NCBI GenBank assembly: GCA_002355495.1
Contig: AP017424.1
Coordinates: 5,025,501 to 5,089,500, forward strand
Direction of reading: 5' to 3'
Length of the DNA stretch: 64,000 bases
Origin: Streptomyces laurentii
GTDB taxonomy: Bacteria; Actinomycetota; Actinomycetes; Streptomycetales; Streptomycetaceae
In this document: one piece after another, positions 1 through 7,370 of the stretch
Layout: every line of letters begins with the position of its first letter
Position numbering within the stretch: the stretch's first letter is position 1
Made by a program: the position numbers and the translations under genes
Notes under the pieces: model-generated
What the model saw: the letters and a program-made list of their open reading frames with translations, nothing else
What the model was told of the DNA's origin: nothing
Databases searched by the model: none

Positions 1-936
1 GCCGAGCACGGCTACGGCTACCAGGTCACCCTCCCCGACGGCGCCGTCCACGCCGACCTCGCCTTCTTCCCCCTCTTCCCGGCCCTCGAACGGGCCGTCT
101 CCACCGTCCTGCCCGTCGACGCCGCCACCGCCGGACTCCTCCTCTCCTGGGCCGCCTCGCTCGCCGCCGCCTGGGGTATGTACGCGGTCGGCGCGCACGT
201 GGCGGGCCCGCGCGCCGGAGTGGTCCTGGCGGTCCTGTGGGGGGTGTACCCGACGGCGTTCGTGCAGTCGATGGCGTACACGGAGACGCTGTTCACGGCG
301 CTCGCCGCCTGGTCGGTGTACGCGGTGCTGCGCGGGCGCTGGATCACGGCCGGGCTGCTGTGCGTCCTCGCGGGACTGACCCGGCCGACGGCCGCCGCGC
401 TGATCGCCGCGATCGGGATCACCGCCGTGGTCACCGTGGTCCGCGAGCGCCGGCTGCGCGCCCCCGTCCTGCTCGGTACGCTCCTGGCGCCGCTCGGCTG
501 GCTCGCGTACATCGTGTACGTGGGCGTCCGCCAGGGCAGCCCCACCGCCTACTTCGACGTCCAGGCCGCCTGGGGCAACTCCATCGACGGCGGCGTCGCC
601 CTCGCCCGCTTCATCGCCGGCCTGCCCTGGCCCGCCGCCCTCGGTCTGTGCGCCGCGCTCGGGCTCCTGGCCTGGCTGATCGTGTTGTGCGCGCGGCAGC
701 GGCAGCCGCTCCCGCTGCTCGTGTACACCGTCGCGGTCGTCGTGGTCTCGCTCGTCGGCGCCGCCTACTTCGGGTCCCGGCCGCGTCTGATGATGCCCGC
801 GTTCGGCCTGCTGCTGCCGCCCGCGGTCGCCCTGGCCCGGCTCCGTACCCGCACCGCCGTGCCGGTCCTCGCGGCCCTGGCGCTCGCCTCCGCCGTGTAC
901 GGGGCGTTCACGCTCCTCGGCTCGGGGCCCCCGTGA
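1..936 (+). CDS. Membrane mannosyltransferase-like protein (PIG-V type), 5' end outside window
   Basis: This is the last 311 residues of a polytopic membrane protein; the reading frame is open from base 1, so the start lies upstream of the window. Several hydrophobic helices are visible. A short segment reading YPTAFVQSMAYTETLF, followed by a GLTRP turn, resembles the PIG-V/GT-C family of dolichyl-phosphate-sugar mannosyltransferases, which move sugars across or within the membrane. The catalytic N-terminal loop is not in the window, so substrate cannot be judged. The 3' end overlaps the convergent DUF192 gene by 29 bp. It could equally be another GT-C family member. Confidence 0.75.
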   Translation, partial: AEHGYGYQVTLPDGAVHADLAFFPLFPALERAVSTVLPVDAATAGLLLSWAASLAAAWGMYAVGAHVAGPRAGVVLAVLWGVYPTAFVQSMAYTETLFTALAAWSVYAVLRGRWITAGLLCVLAGLTRPTAAALIAAIGITAVVTVVRERRLRAPVLLGTLLAPLGWLAYIVYVGVRQGSPTAYFDVQAAWGNSIDGGVALARFIAGLPWPAALGLCAALGLLAWLIVLCARQRQPLPLLVYTVAVVVVSLVGAAYFGSRPRLMMPAFGLLLPPAVALARLRTRTAVPVLAALALASAVYGAFTLLGSGPP

Positions 937-1306
937 CGTCCCCCGCGATGTCCCCGGTCAGGTTCACCCCGACCGTGACACCCGGCCTGAGGCCCCAGCC
1001 CGCCATCGTGCCGCCCGCCGCCTCCAGGACGTGCCGGCCACGCCACCGCACCATCCCGAGCCGGCCCGGCCGCATCGTCACCACGTCGAGGACGGTGAGC
1101 GACCGGTCGAGGTAGGCGACGTCGAGGGTGAAGCGCATCCCGAAGGTGTGGATGCTGTTCGTCGGGGTGATGAGCAGCGCGCCGTCGATCCCGTCCCGGC
1201 CGAGCAGTCCCCGCCGCCGCGCCCGGTACGACGCCGCGATCTCCAGCGGCACCGCCCCGCCCGGCGTCTCCAACCGCCCCGAACCGTCCCGCCAAGTCCT
1301 CCCCAT
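908..1306 (-). CDS. DUF192 family protein
   Basis: The product is 132 residues and matches the DUF192 fold across nearly its full length: an N-terminal RRRGLLGRD segment, the central NSIHTFGMRFTLDVAYLD block and a conserved C-terminal VLEAAGGTMAGWGLRPG stretch. No signal peptide or membrane helix is seen, although some family members are exported. No biochemical role is established for the family. It diverges from the prepilin peptidase gene, with 29 bp between the starts, so the two probably share a compact promoter region. Streptomyces often keeps this gene beside pilus/Tad-type genes, which fits the neighbour. Confidence 0.85.
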   Translation of the reverse strand: MGRTWRDGSGRLETPGGAVPLEIAASYRARRRGLLGRDGIDGALLITPTNSIHTFGMRFTLDVAYLDRSLTVLDVVTMRPGRLGMVRWRGRHVLEAAGGTMAGWGLRPGVTVGVNLTGDIAGDVTGAPSRGA

Positions 1307-1335
1307 GGGCCCGAGACTAGCCCTAGGGTCGCCCC

Positions 1336-2085
1336 GTGGACGCCCTGTCGATCGCCCTCGTCGTCGCCGCCGCCCTGTGGGGCGCGGCGGCCGGGCTGCT
1401 CGTGCCCCGGGCCGCGTACCGGTTCTCCGTCGCCCCCGAGGAACCCTGGCGGGCGGCCTGCCCGGCCGGTCACCCCTTCGCGCTCCGGCCGGCCCGCGGC
1501 TGGCTCGGCGGTCCCGGGCGCGCGGCCTGCGCGACGACCCCCGCCCCGTACACCGCGCCGCTGCTCACCGCCCTCGCGTGCGCGGCGCTTGCCGCCGCCA
1601 CCGGCGGGCCCCGGCCCGAACTGCTCGTCTGGCTGCTCGCCGCGCCGTTCGGCACCCTCCTCGCGTGCGTGGACGCGCGCGTACGGCGGCTGCCCGACCC
1701 GCTCACCCTGCCGCTCGCCGCCGCCCTGCCGCTGCTGCTCGCACTCGCCGCGCTCGCGCCGTACGCGGCGGGCTCCTGGCTCCACGCGCTGCTCGGGGCC
1801 CTCGCCCTCGGCGGCGGCTATCTGGTCCTCCACCTCCTGCACCCGGCCGGGATGGGCTTCGGCGACGTGAAGCTCGCCGTCCCGCTCGGGGCGGCGCTCG
1901 GCTGGTACGGCTGGGGGGTGCTGTGCGCGGGGGCGTTCGCGGGATTCCTGCTCGGGTCGCTGTACGGGTTCGGGCTTGTCGCCACCCGCCGGGCCGGGCG
2001 CGACGCCGCGATCCCCTTCGGCCCGTTCATGATCACGGGGGCGCTGCTCGGGCTGCTGCTCGGCGCGTTCACCGCCGCCCCGTAG
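1336..2085 (+). CDS. Prepilin peptidase (A24 family, TadV/PilD-like)
   Basis: This is a 249-residue integral membrane aspartic protease that would cleave class III/type IVb prepilin-like leader peptides at the membrane. Both catalytic aspartates are visible: D113 in the segment CVDARVRRLPD and D177 in the family signature GFGDVKL; an FGPF motif follows near the end. The N-terminal cysteine pairs that mark the methylase half of PilD are not arranged as CxxC, so this looks like a protease-oriented version. Start is GTG at 1336. No pilin, TadA ATPase or TadB/C gene lies within the window downstream, so its substrates must be encoded elsewhere, probably upstream. Confidence 0.85.
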   Translation: MDALSIALVVAAALWGAAAGLLVPRAAYRFSVAPEEPWRAACPAGHPFALRPARGWLGGPGRAACATTPAPYTAPLLTALACAALAAATGGPRPELLVWLLAAPFGTLLACVDARVRRLPDPLTLPLAAALPLLLALAALAPYAAGSWLHALLGALALGGGYLVLHLLHPAGMGFGDVKLAVPLGAALGWYGWGVLCAGAFAGFLLGSLYGFGLVATRRAGRDAAIPFGPFMITGALLGLLLGAFTAAP

Positions 2086-2513
2086 GGGATCGGGCCCTTC
2101 CGGCCGCCCCACGCGCGTCAATCGGGCGCCTCGCGCCCCGGGTCCCCCGTGGGAGGGACGGAAGCCGCCGCCACGCCGGGGCGTAAAACCGCCACGAACA
2201 CGTACGGCCCTTGTGCGGCCTGGGATCCGGCTGCTTCGGCGGTGTCCGTCCCATGGACCTGGCGCACGGCACGACTAATGAAGGGTTATGGTGGAAACCC
2301 CCCCTCGGGCCGGTCCGTATCCCCCCCACGGACCGGCCCGTTTTCTTTCCAGGGCGGTTCCAGGGCGGTTTCCAGAGCGGTGTCCGGGGCCGTTTCACCG
2401 GCCCGGAGGCAGGCCCAGGGCGGGCCGCCCCGGGATGACCCAGGGCCGACTCCGAGAAGGCCCGGGGCCGGGCCCCGGACCCCCGGCTCCCGCCCCGAGC
2501 CCTCAGCCTCGGC
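2086..2513. other. Intergenic region, 428 bp
   Basis: No convincing protein gene. The frames that remain open across it have poor codon usage and are antisense or shifted shadows. The notable content is the C-rich hairpin unit at 2283-2348, listed separately as a probable small RNA, followed by GC-rich spacer up to the end of the convergent aldo/keto reductase gene. Confidence 0.7.
2283..2348 (+). ncRNA. Candidate 6C small RNA ending in an intrinsic terminator
   Basis: Two runs of exactly seven C lie at 2298-2304 and 2321-2327. The second forms the loop of a perfect 13-bp stem (2306-2318 paired with 2328-2340), followed at once by TTTTCTTT, a real U-tract, which is rare in this GC-rich DNA. 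Just before, GGGTT and AACCC at 2283-2300 can form another hairpin around the first C-run. C-runs of six or more in loops, with the last stem doubling as terminator, is the description of the actinobacterial 6C RNA. In mycobacteria, as I recall, 6C lies near tad-pilus genes, and a prepilin peptidase is adjacent here. The 5' end is inferred. Confidence 0.55.
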
Positions 2514-3551
2514 TCAGCTCCGGCCGGCCCAGATGTTGGTGCCCGCCGTGTCCACGGCGAAGGAGTCGATCTCCGCCAGCTCCGCCTCCGACAGCGGAGC
2601 GCCGGCCAGCGCCGCCACGTTCTCCTCCAGCTGCGCCACGCTCGACGCGCCGATCAGCGCCGACGTCATCCGCTCGTCCCGCAGCACCCACGCCAGCGCC
2701 AGCTGCGCCAGCGACTGCCCGCGCCGCTCCGCGATCGCCGCGAGCCCGCGCAGCCGCCGCAGCACCTCGTCCGACAGCAGCCCCGGGTCCAGGGACTTGC
2801 CCTGCGTCGCCCGCGACCCCTCCGGGATGCCCTTGAGGTACTTGTTGGTGAGCAGGCCCTGTGCCAGCGGCACGAAGGAGATGCAGCCCATGCCGGCCGT
2901 CTCCAGGGTGTCGAGGAGGCGGTCGTCCTCCGTCCAGCGGTTGATCATCGAGTACGAGGGCTGGTGGATCAGGGCCGGGACGCCCATCTCCTTGAGGATC
3001 CGGGCCGCCTCGGCGGTCTGCTCGCTCGTGTACGAGGAGACGCCCACGTACAGCGCCTTCCCCTGCTGCACGGCGGAGGCCAGCGCCCCCATCGTCTCCT
3101 CGAGCGGGGTGTCCGGGTCGAAGCGGTGCGAGTAGAAGATGTCGACGTAGTCGAGCCCCATCCGCTTCAGCGAGGCGTCGAGCGAGGACATCAGGTACTT
3201 GCGGGAGCCCCACTCGCCGTACGGCCCCGGGTGCATCAGGTAGCCGGCCTTCGTCGAGACGATCAGCTCGTCCCGGTACGGGGCGAAGTCCTGCGCGAAG
3301 AGCTTGCCGAAGTTCAGCTCGGCGGAGCCGGGCGGCGGCCCGTAGTTGTTGGCCAGGTCGAAGTGGGTCACGCCCAGGTCGAAGGCACGGCGCAGGATCG
3401 CCCGCTGCGAGTCGAGGGTGCGGTCGTCGCCGAAGTTGTGCCACAGGCCCAGGGAAATGGCGGGCAGCTTGAGTCCGCTGCGGCCGGTACGCCGGTACTC
3501 CATGGAGTCGTAGCGGCCCTCGGCGGCACGGTAGAGGGGGGAATCAGTCAC
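2514..3551 (-). CDS. Aldo/keto reductase (YghZ / L-glyceraldehyde-3-phosphate reductase type)
   Basis: 345 residues with the full aldo/keto reductase barrel. The catalytic tetrad can be read: Asp and Tyr in FDLANNYG, Lys in VSTKAGY, His in YSHRFDP; the NADPH-binding C-terminal part includes ALIGASS. The GSRKYLMSSLDASLKRMGLDY stretch region is typical of the YghZ/Kv-beta-like subgroup, cytoplasmic enzymes that reduce small aldehydes such as glyceraldehyde-3-phosphate or methylglyoxal. I place the start at the GTG at 3551 because homology begins there; the frame stays open far upstream but runs antisense over the prenyltransferase gene. It diverges from that gene with 111 bp between. Confidence 0.88.
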   Translation of the reverse strand: MTDSPLYRAAEGRYDSMEYRRTGRSGLKLPAISLGLWHNFGDDRTLDSQRAILRRAFDLGVTHFDLANNYGPPPGSAELNFGKLFAQDFAPYRDELIVSTKAGYLMHPGPYGEWGSRKYLMSSLDASLKRMGLDYVDIFYSHRFDPDTPLEETMGALASAVQQGKALYVGVSSYTSEQTAEAARILKEMGVPALIHQPSYSMINRWTEDDRLLDTLETAGMGCISFVPLAQGLLTNKYLKGIPEGSRATQGKSLDPGLLSDEVLRRLRGLAAIAERRGQSLAQLALAWVLRDERMTSALIGASSVAQLEENVAALAGAPLSEAELAEIDSFAVDTAGTNIWAGRS

Positions 3552-3662
3552 GTATCTCTGCTTATCACGGACTTGTGACAGTCCCGGGCTGGGAGCCGGT
3601 CGCCGGTGCGCAGTAGTGTGGCGGCCTCGGGGGGCCGACGCTGCATGGAGGGGTAAAGAACA

Positions 3663-4424
3663 GTGAACCTGCGCGACCTGGTGTACGGGCTCTACGCACG
3701 CCGGGTGGAAGGCCGCCTCGACCACGCCCAGGTGCCCAAGCACATCGGAGTCATCCTCGACGGAAACCGACGCTGGGCCAAGGCCTCGGGCGGAACGCCG
3801 GAGCAGGGCCACAAGGCCGGCGCCGACAAGATCCAGGAACTGCTCGGCTGGTGCGCCGAGACCGACGTCGAGGTCGTGACGCTCTGGATGCTCTCCACCG
3901 ACAACCTCAGCCGTCCCGAGGACCAGCTGGGCCCGCTGCTCACGATCATCGAGAACGCGGTCCGGGCGCTGGCCGCCGACGGCCGCTGGCGGGTCCACCA
4001 CGTCGGCACCATGGATCTGTTGCCCGCGCGCACCCAGATGGTGCTGAAGGAGGCCGAGCAGGCCACCTTCGACAACCCGGGGATACTGGTGAACGTCGCC
4101 GTGGGCTACGGCGGCCGGCAGGAGATCGCGGACGCGGTCCGCTCGCTGCTCCTGGACCACGCGGAGCGCGGCACCAGCATCGAGGAGATCGCCGAGACCG
4201 TCGACATCGACGTCATCTCCGAGCACCTCTACACGCGCGGCCAGCCCGACCCGGACCTGGTGATCCGTACCAGCGGCGAGCAGCGGCTGTCCGGATTCAT
4301 GCTGTGGCAGAGCGCTCATTCCGAGTACTACTTCTGCGAGGTCCACTGGCCGGCCTTCCGTAAGGTCGACTTCCTGCGCGCGCTGCGCGACTACGCCGCC
4401 CGGCACCGCCGCTTCGGCAACTGA
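3663..4424 (+). CDS. Isoprenyl (cis-prenyl) transferase, UppS family
   Basis: The 253-residue product condenses isopentenyl diphosphate in Z configuration. The family signature HIGVILDGNRRWAK lies near residue 30 with the Mg-binding Asp, and the C-terminal TSGEQRLSGFMLWQSAH block carries the pyrophosphate-binding arginines. Actinobacteria usually have two paralogues, a long-chain undecaprenyl/decaprenyl synthase and a short-chain Z,E-farnesyl diphosphate synthase. The length and the N-terminal LRDLVYGLYARRVEGRL resemble the short-chain Rv1086 type, but this cannot be decided from sequence alone. The product feeds lipid carriers for wall synthesis. GTG start at 3663 follows GGAGGGGTAAAG. Confidence 0.9.
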   Translation: MNLRDLVYGLYARRVEGRLDHAQVPKHIGVILDGNRRWAKASGGTPEQGHKAGADKIQELLGWCAETDVEVVTLWMLSTDNLSRPEDQLGPLLTIIENAVRALAADGRWRVHHVGTMDLLPARTQMVLKEAEQATFDNPGILVNVAVGYGGRQEIADAVRSLLLDHAERGTSIEEIAETVDIDVISEHLYTRGQPDPDLVIRTSGEQRLSGFMLWQSAHSEYYFCEVHWPAFRKVDFLRALRDYAARHRRFGN

Positions 4425-4838
4425 CGCTCCGCGTCCCCGGCGGGCGGTCCCCTCGCGCGAGTCGCCCCTTCGCGCGAGTCACCCCCCTCACCCCCGCCCC
4501 ACCTCTCCCCACGCCTGCCGACACCCGGCCGTCCGGCCCCTTTTGTCCAGGCGTGCGCCACCCCCTGTTCATGAACCGGCCGTCATATGCCATGGCATGA
4601 CGGCGTGTGTTCGAGGGCATATCCCTGGATGAAGCGAGCGGCACGGAGACCGCTCGCCCGGGAGGCCCTTTGCACCGGAACGACCGTGCGGGACACGCAC
4701 GGACGAAGCGGGGGGCCGGTGTTCGGCCCGCGCAGCGTGGCCCGAGCCCGGTCCCATCCCGCCGCGACGTCGCCCGCGCAGCCGCGGAGCCGTCGCACCC
4801 GGACCCCACCGGGGTCCACTAAGGGGGTCTGTCCCACT
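4425..4838. other. Intergenic region before phoH with inverted repeat and a possible small ORF
   Basis: 414 bp without a confirmed gene. It holds two copies of TCGCGCGAGTC at about 4455-4485, an imperfect inverted repeat at 4580-4603, and a 71-codon open frame at 4607-4822 that stops 16 bp before the preferred phoH start. The frame in line with phoH is also open back to 4587, but homology to the PIN domain starts only near 4860. Confidence 0.6.
4580..4603. promoter_or_regulatory. Inverted repeat upstream of phoH, operator candidate
   Basis: CCGTCA-TA-TGCCA faces TGGCA-TGACGG, so the two arms match exactly except for an extra TA in the left arm. It encloses the palindrome ATGCCATGGCAT. It lies about 240 bp before the phoH start and is the only strong dyad in the region. 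Protein-binding function is inferred. Confidence 0.4.
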
Positions 4839-6161
4839 GTGGTGACCAGCACTAAGCGGCGTCTGTCCGACCGGCGCACCTATGTTCTCGACACCAGCGT
4901 CCTGCTGGCCGACCCCAGCGCGATGTCCCGCTTCGAGGAGCACGAAGTCGTCCTGCCGATCGTCGTGGTGACCGAGCTGGAGGCGAAACGGCACCACCCG
5001 GAACTCGGTTACTTCGCGCGGCAGGCCCTGCGCCTCCTCGACGACTTCCGGGTCCGCTACGGGCGCCTCGACACCCCGCTCCCGATCGGCGACGTCGGCG
5101 GCACGCTGCGCGTCGAGCTCAACCACTCGGATCCCGGAGTGCTGCCGGCCGGCTACCGGCTCGGCGACAACGACTCCCGCATCCTCGCCGTCGCCCGCAA
5201 CCTCCAGGCCGAGGGATACGACGTCACCGTCGTCTCCAAGGACCTGCCGCTGCGCATCAAGGCGTCCTCGGTCGGTCTGCTCGCCGAGGAGTACCGCGCG
5301 GAACTCGCCATCACCGAGTCCGGCTGGACCGGCATGACCGAGCTGGCGCTGCCCGCCGAGCAGATCGACCTCCTGTACGAGCAGGAGACCCTGCACGTCC
5401 CGGACGCCGTCGGACTGCCGGTGCACACCGGACTCGTCCTCAAGTCCGCGCGCGGCAAGGCCCTCGGCCGGGTCACGGCGGACGGCGACGTCCGGCTGGT
5501 ACGGGGGGACCGCGAGGTCTTCGGCATCCGCGGCCGCAGCGCCGAGCAGCGCGTCGCGCTCGATCTGCTCCTCGACCCCGACGTCGGCATCGTCTCGATG
5601 GGCGGCCGGGCCGGCACCGGAAAGTCCGCGCTCGCGCTCTGCGCGGGCCTGGAGGCGGTCCTGGAGCGCCGTCAGCACCAGAAGGTGATGGTGTTCCGCC
5701 CGCTGTACGCGGTCGGCGGCCAGGACCTCGGCTATCTGCCGGGCACCGAGGCCGAGAAGATGAGCCCCTGGGCACAGGCGGTGTTCGACACCCTGTCCGC
5801 CGTGGCGGGCCGCGAGGTGATCGAGGAGGTGCTCGGCCGCGGGATGCTGGAGGTGCTGCCGCTCACCCACATCCGGGGCCGCTCGCTGCACGACGCCTTC
5901 GTCATCGTGGACGAGGCCCAGTCGCTGGAACGCAACGTCCTGCTGACCGTTCTGTCCCGGATCGGGGCGAACTCCCGGGTGGTGCTCACCCATGACGTCG
6001 CCCAGCGCGACAACCTGCGGGTCGGCCGGTACGACGGAGTCGTCGCCGTCGTCGAGAAGCTGAAGGGGCATCCGCTCTTCGCGCACGTGACCCTCACCCG
6101 GTCCGAGCGTTCGCCGATCGCCGCGCTCGTGACCGAAATGCTGGAGGACATCCAGATCTGA
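4839..6161 (+). CDS. phoH: PIN domain-PhoH ATPase fusion (PhoH2 type)
   Basis: About 440 residues. The N-terminal third is a PIN ribonuclease domain (YVLDTSVLLADP with the first acidic residue, TELEAKRH, then DNDSRILAVARNL). The C-terminal half is a PhoH P-loop ATPase with Walker A GRAGTGKSALA near residue 255 and Walker B FVIVDEAQSLE. In mycobacteria this fusion (PhoH2) has RNA helicase and RNase activity and is encoded with a small upstream antitoxin. I chose the GTG at 4839 because AAGGGGG lies 11 bp upstream and the domain starts directly after; an ATG at 4587 would give an unlike Arg-rich extension. A strong hairpin follows the stop. Confidence 0.9.
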   Translation: MVTSTKRRLSDRRTYVLDTSVLLADPSAMSRFEEHEVVLPIVVVTELEAKRHHPELGYFARQALRLLDDFRVRYGRLDTPLPIGDVGGTLRVELNHSDPGVLPAGYRLGDNDSRILAVARNLQAEGYDVTVVSKDLPLRIKASSVGLLAEEYRAELAITESGWTGMTELALPAEQIDLLYEQETLHVPDAVGLPVHTGLVLKSARGKALGRVTADGDVRLVRGDREVFGIRGRSAEQRVALDLLLDPDVGIVSMGGRAGTGKSALALCAGLEAVLERRQHQKVMVFRPLYAVGGQDLGYLPGTEAEKMSPWAQAVFDTLSAVAGREVIEEVLGRGMLEVLPLTHIRGRSLHDAFVIVDEAQSLERNVLLTVLSRIGANSRVVLTHDVAQRDNLRVGRYDGVVAVVEKLKGHPLFAHVTLTRSERSPIAALVTEMLEDIQI

Positions 6162-6180
6162 CCCTGTACGCACTCCTGTT

Positions 6181-6222
6181 GGCGCCGCCCGGCGAAGCGC
6201 GAGAGCTTAGCCGGGCGGCGCC
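6181..6222 (+). terminator. Hairpin terminator after phoH
   Basis: Perfect 12-bp stem GGCGCCGCCCGG / CCGGGCGGCGCC with an 18-base loop, starting 19 bp after the phoH stop. No U-tract, as is usual in streptomycetes. Confidence 0.75.
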
Positions 6223-6522
6223 TCGCTGTCCGCACTTATGTCCAAAACCCGTACCCCCGCCCAGGTGTGACGTTAAACACGCAACACGGAATTGCCTTGC
6301 GGCCGCGCCGTCCGGCAAAGTCTTGCTTCCGTCAGGCCCCGCATACGGCACACGTGCACCCTCAGGGGTGCGGCACCACACAACTCAACAGCCGTTCGCC
6401 GTATGCCGCCCACAGATCCACGGGCCCGTGTCTCTTGTGACCCAGTTGAACGGAGACCAGCGCCAGGGGCACGATTTTCGCCCGCATGGTCACCTGCGCG
6501 GGTGATTGTGGAAGGAAACCGT
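6223..6522 (+). promoter_or_regulatory. Long structured leader / promoter region of the lytic transglycosylase gene
   Basis: About 300 bp without an ORF of good codon use. GCATACGGC (6341-6349) can pair with GCCGTATGC (6398-6406), closing a domain that contains a GCACCC...GGGTGC hairpin. An alternative stem, GCGGCA (6370-6375) with TGCCGC (6404-6409), would compete with the first. A perfect 12-bp palindrome CACGGGCCCGTG lies at 6419-6430. The mutually exclusive stems suggest a regulatory 5' UTR. The conserved core of the ydaO/c-di-AMP riboswitch, common before such hydrolase genes, was looked for and not found. Confidence 0.45.
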
Positions 6523-7245
6523 GTGAGCCGGATCTCGGTCCGGGGATTCGCGGTGGCTTCGGCTACTGCGGTCACCACCGTCGGCGCAGTCGTAGGCGTT
6601 GCCTCGGGCAACGCGGCGCAGCCCGCGAACGACAACTTCGAGGCCACCGCGGCCGACACCACGCTGCTCGCGGACATCCCCGCGGGTGACCAGGCCCAGG
6701 TACAGGTCTCCACCCTCGCGGAGCAGGCCGACGTCCAGGCCGCCGCCGCCGACTCCCTCGCGCGCAAGTCCGCCGAGGAGGACGCCCGCGTCCAGGCCGC
6801 CAAGTCCGCCGAGGCCAAGAAGGCCGCCGCCGACAAGGCGGAGGAGGCCAAGAAGAAGGCCGAGAAGGCGGAGAAGGAGCGCAAGGAGGCCGAGGCGCGC
6901 GCCAGCCGCTCCTCGCTCCGCGACGCGACCAGCTTCGCCGCCCAGAGCTCGTACTCGGTCGCCCAGGTCCAGGCGATGGCCCGGCAGATGATCCCCGCCG
7001 ACCAGTTCCAGTGCTTCAGCAACATCGTGAGCCACGAGTCCACCTGGAACTACCGCGCCGTCAACGCCTCTTCCGGCGCCTACGGTCTGGTCCAGGCCCT
7101 CCCCGGCTCGAAGATGTCCTCCGCGGGCGCCGACTGGCAGACCAACCCGGCCACCCAGATCAAGTGGGGCCTCAGCTACATGAACGGCCGTTACGGCAGC
7201 CCCTGCGGCGCCTGGCAGTTCTGGTCGGCCAACCACTGGTACTAG
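6523..7245 (+). CDS. Secreted lytic transglycosylase (SLT-like domain)
   Basis: 240 residues. A signal peptide covers roughly the first 35 residues. Next comes a long Lys/Glu/Ala-rich segment (about residues 75-130) likely to form a coiled coil, then a C-terminal goose-lysozyme-like SLT domain. The catalytic Glu lies in NIVSHESTWNY, followed by SGAYGLVQALPGSKM and the closing GRYGSPCGAWQFW. Such proteins cleave peptidoglycan glycan strands outside the membrane during growth or germination. The GTG at 6523 has GAAGGAAA five bases upstream and is followed directly by the signal peptide; the frame upstream of it is not signal-like. It is flanked by hairpins on both sides, so probably monocistronic. 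Confidence 0.88.
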   Translation: MSRISVRGFAVASATAVTTVGAVVGVASGNAAQPANDNFEATAADTTLLADIPAGDQAQVQVSTLAEQADVQAAAADSLARKSAEEDARVQAAKSAEAKKAAADKAEEAKKKAEKAEKERKEAEARASRSSLRDATSFAAQSSYSVAQVQAMARQMIPADQFQCFSNIVSHESTWNYRAVNASSGAYGLVQALPGSKMSSAGADWQTNPATQIKWGLSYMNGRYGSPCGAWQFWSANHWY

Positions 7246-7287
7246 GCCGCCGCCCGGTCCCCGTACCGGCCCGCTCAACCTCACGCA

Positions 7288-7315
7288 GCCCCTCACCGTC
7301 CTGTCGGTGAGGGGC
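7288..7315 (+). terminator. Hairpin terminator after the SLT gene
   Basis: Perfect 11-bp stem GCCCCTCACCG / CGGTGAGGGGC around a 6-base loop, 43 bp after the stop. Confidence 0.75.
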
Positions 7316-7370
7316 CACGCGTGTGCCCCAGGGTGTAGGTTCGGGGACCCGGAGGGGGAGAGGGAAGAGC

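Noticed and set aside
2514..4406. A 630-residue aldo/keto reductase with long N-terminal extension
   Set aside because: The extension is antisense to the conserved prenyltransferase gene and has no homology-like content; GTG 3551 is the sensible start.
6223..6522. ydaO-type (c-di-AMP) riboswitch before the SLT gene
   Set aside because: Such switches commonly precede streptomycete wall hydrolases, but the conserved core (ACCCGACAGCTAACC-like segment) is missing on this strand.
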